Source: JAYTQG01 sp043746815
GTDB taxonomy: Bacteria; Actinomycetota; Thermoleophilia; Miltoncostaeales; Miltoncostaeaceae
NCBI GenBank assembly: GCA_043746815.1
Contig: JAYTQG010000140.1
Coordinates: forward strand, 1-42,032
DNA: 42,032 bases
Direction: 5' to 3'
Both the position numbers and the translations under genes were made by a program. The notes under the pieces were generated by a model. That model did no database searches and was not told the DNA's origin. It worked only from the letters and a program-made list of their open reading frames with translations. This document shows positions 32,293 to 40,482 of this stretch, in pieces (position 1 is the stretch's first letter; each line of letters opens with the position of its first letter).

Positions 32293-33027
32293 CTACTTGG
32301 TCGCCGCGGCTTTGGCACGGGCAGCGATAGCCCATGCCTCGTAGTCCGCGTCCTTCATCACAATGAGGCGCGAGCGCATCAGGCCGTGACCGGCGCCGCA
32401 CAGCTCGGCACAAACGATCGGATACGTGCCGAGGTCACGCGGGGTAAAGACCAGGTGCGTCACGACACCGGGAGTGGCGTCTTGCTTGACGCGCAGCTCG
32501 GGAACCCAGAAGTCGTGGATCACATCTGACGCTGTGATGTTCAAGCGGATCTGCCGCTTCTTGTTGCCCGCAGGCACGCGAAGGTCGCCGGTGCGGACTC
32601 CCTCATATTCGAAGGTCCACGCAAACTGCTGCGCGTTCACGTTGACATCGATGCGATTCGCGGGCGCGGCGAGCGCCTCGTTGCGGTTGATGACCACAAC
32701 GGCGTAGGCAGCGACTCCAGCGAGGAGGAGCGTCGGAATGACCGTCCAGATGATCTCGAGCATCGTGTTGCCGTGAACCGGCGGCCCGTCGCTGTCGTCG
32801 CCTGGCTGGCGGCGAAACTTCCAGACGCAGTAGATGAGGACCGATACGACGATCGTGAAGATGACCGCGCTCGACCAGTAGAGCGCCCACATGATTCCGT
32901 CAACGCGGTCCGCCTCGGGGCTGATGGCCCGGGGCGACCAATTGAACAGGAGACCGACCGCGACGCAGATACCTCCAACGACGGCGGCGATCAGTGCGAG
33001 TGGGGCGAGATGCTTTTTTGAATACAC
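32293..33027 (-). CDS. ctaC: Cytochrome c oxidase subunit II
   Basis: 244 residues from GTG 33027 (VYSKKHLAPLALIAA); ATG 33063 is possible, and longer frames overlap the MFS gene. Two membrane helices (PLALIAAVVGGICVAVGLLF; VIFTIVVSVLIYCVWKF) precede the periplasmic CuA domain. The segment HGNTMLEIIWTVIPTLLL and QQFAWTFEYEG are typical. The CuA ligands are HDFWVPEL and CAELCGAGHGLM (two Cys, His, Met). There is no fused cytochrome c domain, unlike caa3 subunit II; that role may fall to the separate cytochrome c-cupredoxin lipoprotein in this operon. A 21-base gap separates it from ctaD. Confidence 0.95.
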   Translation of the reverse strand: MYSKKHLAPLALIAAVVGGICVAVGLLFNWSPRAISPEADRVDGIMWALYWSSAVIFTIVVSVLIYCVWKFRRQPGDDSDGPPVHGNTMLEIIWTVIPTLLLAGVAAYAVVVINRNEALAAPANRIDVNVNAQQFAWTFEYEGVRTGDLRVPAGNKKRQIRLNITASDVIHDFWVPELRVKQDATPGVVTHLVFTPRDLGTYPIVCAELCGAGHGLMRSRLIVMKDADYEAWAIAARAKAAATK

Positions 33028-33107
33028 GCCCCGGAATCTACCATCGCCTCGCGCGCCATCCATGCCGCGAACGGCTGCCTTGTCTGGGCCGGACGTCCCG
33101 CCTTGCG

Positions 33108-34304
33108 CTACTGCCCGGGTACTGCTGACACGCTCCCGACGACCCGAAGTCCCATGACTGCGAGGCATGCGGCGAAGAGGCCCGCCCCAATGACATATGG
33201 CGCCCAAACGCCGACATGCTGGAAGGTCGCGGTGGCAGCAACGGGCCCGATGACCCGCGCAAGACCATTGGTTGACGCAAGCACTCCGAGGACGCCGCCT
33301 TGTTCATCAGCCGACGTGCGCCGCGAAACGATCGCGGTGAGGGTCGGAAAGACAAGCCCAGAACCGAGCGCGAGCGGAATGCTCGCCAGGAGCAGCTGCC
33401 ACACCTCGTGGCATGGGGCGATTGCGGCCAGACCAATTGCCGTGATCACGAGCCCCGCCCGCAGGACCGGTCCTTCCCCAAAGCGCGGCACCAGCTTGCG
33501 CACCAGCCAACCCTGAACGACGGACGAGAGCACACCAATGTAAGCAAACAGCAGCCCCGTCTGGGCGAGACCAAAGCCCAGACGATGCGCGCCGAACAAC
33601 GCGAAGGTGGACTCCATACCAACGAAGGCAAGCGTACCGATCAGCGAAACCCAGACGAACGGCGCGACCTCGGGATTTCGGAGGGCCTTCGTGACGACCT
33701 CGAGGCGTCCCGGCTGAGCCTTCGCGTTTGCTGGGCGACTCTCGGGCAAACGGCGGTAGGCCCATGCAAGGTTGGCCGCTGCGATCGCCGCGGTGATGAA
33801 GAAGGGCAGCCGTGGGCTCGCGAGTGAGGCGAGTGCGCCAATCCCGGGGCCGATGACCAGACCGATGCCAAACGCCGCGCCAATCATCCCCATCGCGTGG
33901 GCCCTTTCCTCGGGGGCGACGAGGTCGGCGACATAGGCCTGCCCGACGGCGTACGAGGCCCCGGAGATTCCATCGAGCGTTCGTGCAACGAAGAGGATCC
34001 AGAGCGCGTTTGCCAGGCCCATCGTGGTCGCGGCGACGATCGTTCCGGCCAGTGCGATCAGGATCACCGGCCGGCGGCCAACACGATCAGAGAGCCGTCC
34101 GAGGATCGGGGCAAAGATGAATTGGGCGAAGGCGTAGCTCGCGGTAAGAAGCCCGATCTGAACCGCGGAGGCGCCGTACTGCGTGGCGTACAGCGGCAAG
34201 ATCGGGAGGACCACACCGAAGCCGATGAGGTCGATCAGCACCGTCATGAAGACGATCCCGAATGGGCCCCGCATGTTCAGGCCGGAGCCCGATGTTCGTG
34301 CCAT
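33108..34304 (-). CDS. MFS drug-efflux transporter, TetA-like
   Basis: 398 residues with 12 predicted helices. The cytoplasmic loop signature GRLSDRVGRRPVILIALAG (MFS motif A) and N-terminal VLIDLIGFGVVLPILPLYA place it in the DHA1/TetA(P) group. GPGIGALAS corresponds to motif C, typical of drug:proton antiporters. The substrate is unknown, and no TetR gene adjoins. ATG 34304 is used; ATG 34274 is an alternative. It lies between ctaB and ctaC on the same strand, 80 bases before ctaC, and interrupts what is otherwise an oxidase gene cluster. Confidence 0.92.
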   Translation of the reverse strand: MARTSGSGLNMRGPFGIVFMTVLIDLIGFGVVLPILPLYATQYGASAVQIGLLTASYAFAQFIFAPILGRLSDRVGRRPVILIALAGTIVAATTMGLANALWILFVARTLDGISGASYAVGQAYVADLVAPEERAHAMGMIGAAFGIGLVIGPGIGALASLASPRLPFFITAAIAAANLAWAYRRLPESRPANAKAQPGRLEVVTKALRNPEVAPFVWVSLIGTLAFVGMESTFALFGAHRLGFGLAQTGLLFAYIGVLSSVVQGWLVRKLVPRFGEGPVLRAGLVITAIGLAAIAPCHEVWQLLLASIPLALGSGLVFPTLTAIVSRRTSADEQGGVLGVLASTNGLARVIGPVAATATFQHVGVWAPYVIGAGLFAACLAVMGLRVVGSVSAVPGQ

Positions 34305-34392
34305 TACTGGTCTGGCGCCGAAATGAGGTGGGGGTTGCGGCGAGCGAGACCGAGCCAGGTGGGGTCGCCGCTAGGCTTCCCCAACGTCTGGA

Positions 34393-34414
34393 GTGTTGGA
34401 CCATCGTCCAACAC
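34393..34414. promoter_or_regulatory. Perfect 9-bp inverted repeat between ctaB and the MFS gene
   Basis: GTGTTGGAC and GTCCAACAC are separated by CATC. The element is 88 bases upstream of the MFS start and 113 bases downstream of the ctaB stop. Symmetry resembles a TetR-type operator (TTGGAC...GTCCAA is a common half-site form), which would suit an efflux gene. It could equally be a terminator hairpin for ctaB, although no T-run follows. The rest of the 34305-34527 gap shows no gene I can support. Confidence 0.4.
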
Positions 34415-34527
34415 GGAAGTCAGGACGCAGTGTTGCCTGCATATCGGGAATACTCGGGGAACCGAGGACGCCGTATCGCGGTGCGTCGCAGCCGTCGCAA
34501 CCGCATCGGTATTCCGGCGCCAGACCA

Positions 34528-35436
34528 CTAGGCCGCGTCGATAACCCAGGCCACAAAGAGCAGGGCCAGGTAGAGCATCGAGAAGTGGAAGGTCCAGCGC
34601 GCCCAGTAGAGCGTGGCCTTCCGGAACAGGATCGCCGCGAGTGCAATGAACGCCGTTCCGAGCAGCGCTGCGCCGATCAGATAGACGAGGCCTGCGACGC
34701 CAGCGACGTACGGCAGGAGCGTGACACCGACCATGACGACGCTCCACGCGAGGACCTGGCGGCGGGTCTCGGCCTCGCCGCGGATCACGGGCAGCATCGG
34801 CACGCCCGCCTCGGCGTAGTCGGGCGTTAGGATCAGCGCGAGTGCCCAGAAGTGCGGCGGCGTCCAGAAGAAGACGATCGCGAACATCAGGAGCGCCCCG
34901 AAGGTCAGCTCGCCCGTGGCGGCTGCCCAGCCGACGAGCGGTGGCACCGCACCAGCCGCGCCGCCGATCACGATGTTGTGGATGCTCGAGCGCTTCAGCC
35001 ACATGGTGTAGAGCGCGACGTAGAGGACCAGGCCAAGGGCGGCCATCGCGGATGACAACCAATTCACGAGAAGACCGAGGATCAGGGTGCTGGCGAGAAC
35101 GAGACCAAGACCAAAGATCAGCGCCTGAGTCGGGCTAACGCCCCCGGCGACGACCGGACGGCCGGTGGTGCGCTGCATCCGGGCATCGATGTCACGGTCG
35201 AACCACATATTGATGGTGTTGGCGCCACCTGCTGAGCAGTAGCCGCCGATCATTGTCCAGAGGACGTCCCACCCGTTCGGGTGCCCCTTCGCCGCGACAA
35301 GCATTGCGCAGAGCGTCGTGACGAGCAGCAGCGAAATGATCCGCGGCTTCGTGAGTTTGACGAGATCGCGAACAAATGCCCTTCGCGCGGCGACGCCCGT
35401 GCTCGCTTGACCCGATTTCATGGCTGAGGTGCTCAT
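34528..35436 (-). CDS. ctaB: Protoheme IX farnesyltransferase (heme O synthase)
   Basis: 302 residues with about nine membrane helices. The motifs LTKPRIISLLLVTT, GGANTINMWFDRDIDARMQRT (first Asp-rich motif), RPVVAGGVSP and SSIHNIVIGGAAGAVPPLVGWAA are diagnostic of CtaB/CyoE, as is FWTPPHFWALAL. It farnesylates heme B to heme O, the precursor of heme A for the oxidase encoded downstream. ctaA (heme A synthase) is not in the window. The start ATG overlaps the stop of the small gene before it as ATGA. Confidence 0.96.
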   Translation of the reverse strand: MSTSAMKSGQASTGVAARRAFVRDLVKLTKPRIISLLLVTTLCAMLVAAKGHPNGWDVLWTMIGGYCSAGGANTINMWFDRDIDARMQRTTGRPVVAGGVSPTQALIFGLGLVLASTLILGLLVNWLSSAMAALGLVLYVALYTMWLKRSSIHNIVIGGAAGAVPPLVGWAAATGELTFGALLMFAIVFFWTPPHFWALALILTPDYAEAGVPMLPVIRGEAETRRQVLAWSVVMVGVTLLPYVAGVAGLVYLIGAALLGTAFIALAAILFRKATLYWARWTFHFSMLYLALLFVAWVIDAA

Positions 35437-35633
35437 GCGCCCTGAATCGCGGCGACGGCGACGAGGAATGCAAGGAAGGCGAGGGGAAGCACCCGCCAGA
35501 GGAGGTCAAGTGAGCGTGGCTCGCTGGTCGCGCCCTGGGCGACGGCGCCTTGGCGATTCCAGGCGGTCACGATGCCGCCAATTCCGATCATGGCCGCGGC
35601 AACGATGAGCACCGCGAGACGTGCGTCAGACAT
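35433..35633 (-). CDS. Small two-helix membrane protein coupled to ctaB
   Basis: 66 residues from ATG 35633 (MSDARLAVLIVAAAMIGIGG); an open frame extends 24 codons further upstream without a plausible start. Two hydrophobic segments, LAVLIVAAAMIGIGGIVTAW and LPLAFLAFLVAVAAIQGA, flank a short polar loop. No family recognised. Its TGA overlaps the ctaB ATG (ATGA), so it is translationally coupled to heme O synthase. A role in oxidase or heme A assembly is a guess from position only. Confidence 0.7.
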   Translation of the reverse strand: MSDARLAVLIVAAAMIGIGGIVTAWNRQGAVAQGATSEPRSLDLLWRVLPLAFLAFLVAVAAIQGA

Positions 35634-35729
35634 CCACTCCCCAGCATTGCCCAGATGTGCCCATGAGCACCGAACGGGTCGAGAATAGCCGAGGCGAGCG
35701 GTCAATTGCCCAGGGCGAATCGTCCTGGT

Positions 35730-36611
35730 TCACGCGCCGCCCACGCTCACCATCGCAACGCCGGCAAGCGTGGCGCCGACACCGAGATACTGACTTCGAG
35801 TGATTCGCTCGCCGAGGACGATGTGCGCGAGACCGATAACCACCACCGGATAGAGACTCGATAAGACGCTGACCAATGACTGAAGCCCACGGCCGCTTGC
35901 AAGCACGAAGCAGCCATTTGCCCCGATATCGGTCACCCCGACAGCAACGAGTGCCGCACGGTTGGCGTGGATCCCACTCAAGGACGGTCGGGTGATCGCG
36001 CAGATCACGAGGAGAAGGGGCACAGCGGCGATCCGCACCCCGACCAGCGACGCGATGGCATCGTTGTATTTGCCCGATCTCCCTAAAAGGTAGAGGCCGA
36101 CGCCAAACGCACCCGCGGCCCCGAGCGCCCAGGCGACTGCGTTTGTGGCGTCAACGTCCGCATGCTCATGGGCGGTCTCCCCGCGTGCGGCGATCACCGC
36201 GCCCGCCAGGGCCACCATCGCTCCGATCAGGGCGATGAGGGCCGGGCGTTCCCCCCCGACGATGGCGGCGGCAACCGGAATGATCGCCGAGAGGGCAACG
36301 ATTGGCGCGACGATACTGAGGAGACCTCGGGCGAAGGCTCCGTACAGCAAGATGAGCCCAACCGCTCCCGTGACTCCGGAACCGAGCGCAAACAGGAACG
36401 CTGGTGCGTCGAGGCCCGTGCCGAGGAACGCCCAGAGGATTGTGGTTGCGACAAGTCCGATCGCTTCGGCAATCAGGGCGATGACAACCGGCGCAACGGT
36501 CCGCGCGGCATTGCCGCCAAGGAAGTCAGAGATTCCCCACAGCCCTGACGTTGCGAGGGCAAGAAGGATCGCGACCACCCAGGGAGGGTACGGGGATAGC
36601 CTTCCGGACAT
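35730..36611 (-). CDS. DMT-superfamily (EamA-type) transporter
   Basis: 293 residues with ten hydrophobic helices arranged as two five-helix halves. The first half begins ALATSGLWGISDFLGGNAAR. The second ends with VSVLSSLYPVVVIGLAHIVL, GERITRSQYLGVGATLAGVA, the classical EamA ending. The substrate is unknown. The start is placed at ATG 36611, which shares two bases with the ATG of the divergent MOSC gene; GTG 36578 is a later alternative. No ribosome-binding site is visible, which could mean leaderless mRNA. Confidence 0.9.
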   Translation of the reverse strand: MSGRLSPYPPWVVAILLALATSGLWGISDFLGGNAARTVAPVVIALIAEAIGLVATTILWAFLGTGLDAPAFLFALGSGVTGAVGLILLYGAFARGLLSIVAPIVALSAIIPVAAAIVGGERPALIALIGAMVALAGAVIAARGETAHEHADVDATNAVAWALGAAGAFGVGLYLLGRSGKYNDAIASLVGVRIAAVPLLLVICAITRPSLSGIHANRAALVAVGVTDIGANGCFVLASGRGLQSLVSVLSSLYPVVVIGLAHIVLGERITRSQYLGVGATLAGVAMVSVGGA

Positions 36612-37392
36612 GCGGCTGACGGCGATACACACCTACGCCATCAAGGGATGCGCGGGCGTCTCGCATGAGGAAGCGAACTTCGACGCGTTCGGCCTGGCGT
36701 GGGATCGACGGTGGATGCTCGTCGACCCGGATGGCAACTTCGTCAGCCAGCGAACAGTTGCCGCGCTTTCGCTCGTCCAAGCGACGGTCGGACCGGATGC
36801 ACTCATCGTGCGAGCGGAGGCGGCGGAGTTCGCCCTGCCCCTTGAGACCACTGCGCGCCCAGCCCGAATGGTCACCTGCTGGGCCGATCGATGCGCCGCC
36901 TGGGACGAAGGTGACACGGTGGCTGAGTGGTTCAGCGACGTCCTGAACGCGCCCCTTCGTCTGGTACGCATGGCTGACGGATTTGCGCGTCCCCACGGGG
37001 CGGCGTTTGCCGATGCCTATCCGCTGCTGATCATCGGAGAGGCATCGCTGACGGACCTGAATAGCCGGATTGTCGAGCGTGGTGGGTCGGAGCTTCCGAT
37101 GAATCGCTTTCGACCCAACCTCGTCATCGCCGGTGCGGAGGCCTACGAGGAGGACGGCTGGACAAGCGTCCAGATCGGAGAGGTCACAATCGACTGCGCA
37201 ACCCGATCGGCACGCTGCAAGGTCACGACGGTGGATCAAGCGCTGGGGCGTATTGTCAACTCCGCCGAGCCGCTGAACACCCTTTCCCAGTACCGACGGG
37301 ACGGTTCCAAGGTGGTCTTTGGCCGGAACGCCAGCCACCGGGGCCCGGGAACGTTCCGTGTTGGCCAAACGGTCGTTGCTGATACGGGGTAG
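36610..37392 (+). CDS. MOSC domain protein with N-terminal beta-barrel domain
   Basis: 260 residues from ATG 36610. The N-terminal domain (IHTYAIKGCAGVSHEEANFD, LAWDRRWMLVDPDGNFVSQR) is the MOSC_N barrel. The MOSC domain follows, with LLIIGEASLTDLNSR, MNRFRPNLVIAGAEAYEEDGW and the conserved Cys in SARCKVTTVD. Such proteins (YcbX, mARC relatives) bind the molybdenum cofactor and reduce N-hydroxylated compounds, or act as Moco sulfurases. No partner reductase or Moco synthesis gene is nearby. Its start codon overlaps that of the divergent DMT gene. Confidence 0.92.
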   Translation: MRLTAIHTYAIKGCAGVSHEEANFDAFGLAWDRRWMLVDPDGNFVSQRTVAALSLVQATVGPDALIVRAEAAEFALPLETTARPARMVTCWADRCAAWDEGDTVAEWFSDVLNAPLRLVRMADGFARPHGAAFADAYPLLIIGEASLTDLNSRIVERGGSELPMNRFRPNLVIAGAEAYEEDGWTSVQIGEVTIDCATRSARCKVTTVDQALGRIVNSAEPLNTLSQYRRDGSKVVFGRNASHRGPGTFRVGQTVVADTG

Positions 37393-37447
37393 TGTCGGAT
37401 CGACGGCTGGGAAACCATCCCGGGACCGCATCAATAGGAGACCACCC

Positions 37448-38032
37448 ATGAGCGAAATCCTCAGCGAGGTACTCGCCGCAAACGCCAGCTACGTCGCCGA
37501 ATTTGGCGAGCGTGGATCACTCGCCCTTCCGCCAGCGCGAGGCTTCGCGATCCTCACCTGCATGGACGCCCGTCTCGACCCGGCCAAGTACGCCGGACTC
37601 GCAGAAGGCGACGCACACGTGATTCGTAACGCCGGCGGTCGCGCCAGCGACGACGCGATCCGCTCCTTGGTCATCTCGTACAAGCTGCTCGGCACCCGCG
37701 AATGGTTCGTCATTCATCACAGTGACTGTGGCATGGAGTTCTTCAGCGACGAGGTCATGCGTGGCCTGCTCTCAAGCAGTCTCGAGACGGCGGCGCTTGG
37801 TGCCGAGGGCTTCCACGATGTGGGCACCACTCCCGGCTCGGACGAGGGAAAGTACATCGACTGGCTCACGATCTCGCACCGCGAGAACAGTGTTGTCGAG
37901 GATGTCCGGCGCATTCGCAACCACCCGCTGGTGCCGAAGCGGATCCCGATCTATGGCTACGTCTACGACGTCACGACGGGCAGCCTGGTTGAGGTTCCTG
38001 AGGCGACCACCGTGGGCGCCGCCAGCGAGTGA
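37448..38032 (+). CDS. Beta-class carbonic anhydrase
   Basis: 194 residues from ATG 37448, preceded by AGGAG at good spacing. It interconverts CO2 and bicarbonate. Zinc ligands and the active-site dyad are seen in ILTCMDARLD (Cys, with the Asp-Arg pair) and VIHHSDCGM (His, Cys). HVIRNAGGRASDDAIRSLVI and LLGTREWF are typical of the short actinobacterial type exemplified by M. tuberculosis Rv1284. It follows the MOSC gene by 55 bases and precedes a cupin gene by 45 bases on the same strand. Confidence 0.95.
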   Translation: MSEILSEVLAANASYVAEFGERGSLALPPARGFAILTCMDARLDPAKYAGLAEGDAHVIRNAGGRASDDAIRSLVISYKLLGTREWFVIHHSDCGMEFFSDEVMRGLLSSSLETAALGAEGFHDVGTTPGSDEGKYIDWLTISHRENSVVEDVRRIRNHPLVPKRIPIYGYVYDVTTGSLVEVPEATTVGAASE

Positions 38033-38077
38033 TCCCGAGTTCGGAGCACTCAGCCCAAGCCAACTCGTAGGACCCGC

Positions 38078-38545
38078 ATGAGCGAACCATCGACGAGCGA
38101 ACTCCCTGCGACGCCTGCTCCGAAAGATCAGCCGTTCGACTTCCATGGCGCGACCCTCTCAGTGCAAGTGGCGACCGTCGATACCGGCGGCGCCTACTGC
38201 GTGCTTCACGCAACGCACCTTCCGAATCGGGGTCCCGCACTTCACGTCCATCCACTTGGCGCGGAAACGTTTGTCGTACTTGAGGGCAGCTACACGTTCT
38301 TCATAGATGGGAACGAGGTCGAGGTCGGTGCTGGTGAGGTGGTCAGTGTTTCGGCAGGGACTGCCCACCGTTGGGTAGCAGGGCCAACCGGAGCAGTCAG
38401 CGTCATCATCAGCGCGCCCGGACTTGAGGAGTATTTCTGGGGCGTATCGCTGGAGTCGCGCCGCGGACCACTGCCCTTCGCCCGCGAGATGGAGATCGGG
38501 GCCGCGCACGGCCAGGACTTCCTCGAACAGGGAACGCACTGGTAG
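38078..38545 (+). CDS. Single-domain cupin protein
   Basis: 155 residues from ATG 38078, with AGGA upstream. The cupin motif 1 is seen in ALHVHPLGAETFVVLEGSYTF (His, His, Glu; quoted in part) and motif 2 in VVSVSAGTAHRWVAG, giving a metal-binding beta-barrel. The C-terminus (GLEEYFWGVSLE) resembles quercetinase-like or uncharacterised actinobacterial cupins. The substrate is unknown. It is on the same strand as the carbonic anhydrase and convergent with the gene at 38690. Confidence 0.88.
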   Translation: MSEPSTSELPATPAPKDQPFDFHGATLSVQVATVDTGGAYCVLHATHLPNRGPALHVHPLGAETFVVLEGSYTFFIDGNEVEVGAGEVVSVSAGTAHRWVAGPTGAVSVIISAPGLEEYFWGVSLESRRGPLPFAREMEIGAAHGQDFLEQGTHW

Positions 38546-38669
38546 TCCGGCCCGTAGTCGCCATCGCCCCTCGGACTCGGGCACCCTCGCTCCGGTGACC
38601 TAACCGACACCAAGGACCCGCGACTGCGGACGGTGAAACGATCCATCGGGTACTCACTCGCGAAGAAGT

Positions 38670-38687
38670 GGGGCCACCGAGGTCCCC
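38670..38687 (-). terminator. Short imperfect hairpin after the membrane-anchored protein gene
   Basis: On the minus strand GGGGACC and GGCCCC pair with one bulged A around a TCGGT loop, starting two bases after the stop codon at 38690, followed by a pyrimidine-rich stretch (CTTCTTC). This is compatible with a weak terminator. The rest of the 38546-38689 gap holds nothing I can identify. Confidence 0.3.
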
Positions 38688-38689
38688 GA

Positions 38690-40297
38690 TCAGCCTGCGA
38701 GCGGCGTCCGGAGTTTGAGCCTGAACTGGAGATCGCTGGCGTTCGTTGTCGCGATATAGACGTCCTGCCCGTCGACGCCGACCCGGCGCCGGAAGCCAGC
38801 AGGAACCGGACCGCGTGCAAGCGAGCGCGGAATCGACACGGCGATCTCCTTCAGTCCCTGCGGGTTGTCGATGCGTACGCGAAGTACCTGCCCGTCCCGA
38901 GTCGCCGACATGGTGGTCTTGGCGAAGCGGCGAGTGAACGACTCATACGCTGCCGTCGGTCGAAGGGTCAGGTCACCACGCGCGGCCAGGCGGTTCGTGT
39001 CGCGTCGAACGCGGGTCAGCGCGGCGCGCACCTCGGCAAGCTGCGTGCCCTTAGTGGAGACATCAAGGTCCACCGCACGACCTGAAACACGTTCGATCGA
39101 CCTCATCGCGACCGCATAGCGGGCAGTGCCCTTAAGCCAGTTCTCGCTTTGGAGCGGCGAGCGACCCGCAATGAGGATTGCTCGGCGCTCGGCGGCGGAC
39201 GCCGGCCGCACGTCAAACGCCAGGCCCCCGACACCGCGAGGGGATGGAATCAGGCGTGGCACCTGGGCCACCCGGCTGGTCACCGCGACGAGCATTGTCC
39301 GGATGGGCGCGTCGTCGTGATGCATCCGAAGTCGGCCCAGTGGCAGATTCACGAAGATCCCCGTTCCGCGACCCAGATGATTCAGCGCGATGATCGGCGT
39401 AGCGCCACTCGCCGCCACGACCGTGACGTGAGCGCCCGTACGCCGAGCGCGCGCTACGGGGTACCGGAGCTCGCGGTGGTCGGAGCCAGTGAGGGCATGT
39501 GTCGTCGAAAGGCTGCCCAATGGGACTCCCCACCACCGGGCGCTTGCGGCGCTTGCAAAGGTGAGCCTCGCCTGCTGTGCCCGCTTGTCGGCATCCTGCG
39601 CTCTGATGCCAGTCACGTGCGCGAAGTTCTGACCATTCGTGACCACGACCAGCTGGCCGCCCGCCCGGACGTATTGGCCCACTCGAGCGCTGATTGCTGG
39701 TGGGAGGTTCGCTCCCAGGCCATCCGGAATGATGATGACCGGGTGGCTTCCAACCAGCGCACTGGTCGCGGAGCGATTGAGGTCGCTTGCGTGAACCCAT
39801 CTGAAGGGAAGGCCCGCCGATCGGAGCGCGGCCTCCCACGACGAGGCGAGTTCGGGTTTGGCAGAGCGCGAGCCCTGGTCGGTGAGAAGGCCAATTTCGA
39901 TCCGCGTCGATGATTTCGCGGGTGGCGTCGCGCCGGAAGCTGGACTGCGATTCGGGGTTAGCACCCAAACACCCAACATCGCGATCAGTGCCAACCCCAA
40001 CACCACGATCAGGGTGCGTCGGATCAGTGCGAGCGCCGATACTCCCTCCTGATGGGGGGACAACTCGGGCTCGACGGCGTCCTCTTGGTCGCCATTGGTT
40101 CGCTCGAATTCTTTCCGGTCTTCAATCTCAGCCGACGGCTCCGGCGCAGGAACCCCTTGGGCGGGGGGTGGATCAACAACGTGGACGAGTTCTTCCCACA
40201 CGATCTCGGAGGCAGTTTCGCGGCGTGCCTGCACGGCGCGAACACTGGCGAACGCAGCCGCGCTCGCAGCGAAATAGCTCAGCCCGCGGAGCTTCAC
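38690..40297 (-). CDS. Large membrane-anchored extracytoplasmic protein, function unknown
   Basis: 535 residues from GTG 40297; the open frame extends to 40534 but overlaps the divergent gene and looks non-coding. About 85 cytoplasmic residues (acidic, Pro-rich) precede one membrane helix (TLIVVLGLALIAMLGVWVL). The external part starts with IEIGLLTDQGSRSAKPELAS and VIIIPDGLGANLPPAISARV, VGQYVRAGGQLVVVTNGQNF. These alternate strands and helices like the class-I glutamine-amidotransferase-like fold seen in some glycosidase-associated proteins, without a visible nucleophile. ATPIIALNHLGRGTGIFVNL continues that fold. The last 200 residues carry VDLDVSTKGTQLAEVRAAL and a beta-rich end (VLRVRIDNPQGLKEIAVSIP). 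I do not recognise a family. Confidence 0.75.
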   Translation of the reverse strand: MKLRGLSYFAASAAAFASVRAVQARRETASEIVWEELVHVVDPPPAQGVPAPEPSAEIEDRKEFERTNGDQEDAVEPELSPHQEGVSALALIRRTLIVVLGLALIAMLGVWVLTPNRSPASGATPPAKSSTRIEIGLLTDQGSRSAKPELASSWEAALRSAGLPFRWVHASDLNRSATSALVGSHPVIIIPDGLGANLPPAISARVGQYVRAGGQLVVVTNGQNFAHVTGIRAQDADKRAQQARLTFASAASARWWGVPLGSLSTTHALTGSDHRELRYPVARARRTGAHVTVVAASGATPIIALNHLGRGTGIFVNLPLGRLRMHHDDAPIRTMLVAVTSRVAQVPRLIPSPRGVGGLAFDVRPASAAERRAILIAGRSPLQSENWLKGTARYAVAMRSIERVSGRAVDLDVSTKGTQLAEVRAALTRVRRDTNRLAARGDLTLRPTAAYESFTRRFAKTTMSATRDGQVLRVRIDNPQGLKEIAVSIPRSLARGPVPAGFRRRVGVDGQDVYIATTNASDLQFRLKLRTPLAG

Positions 40298-40482
40298 GTC
40301 GTCGAACGTTCGGAGGGAGGGGTGTCGGGCGCGTCGGAGATCAGGTTGCGGTCCGTCGAAGTCGTGACAGGAGCCGGGACGGGGCGTCCAGGGCCGGGCG
40401 AGAGCGATCGCCCTCTTCTCGGCAATCGCGCCCCCCAACTTGACGGCCGCGGCGCGGCCGCGGAATCTGCTCCAATTGAGGT

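Noticed and set aside
31249..32529. 426-codon plus-strand open frame
   Set aside because: Antisense to ctaD and ctaC; the translation is rich in Arg, Glu and His, typical of shadow frames in GC-rich DNA.
33028..33207. Longer ctaC N-terminus
   Set aside because: It overlaps the 3' end of the MFS gene by 100 bases and places a polar, Arg-rich segment before the first membrane helix.
40445..40461. GC-only palindrome upstream of the flavoprotein gene
   Set aside because: Made only of G and C in a GC-rich region; such palindromes arise easily by chance and no second feature supports it.
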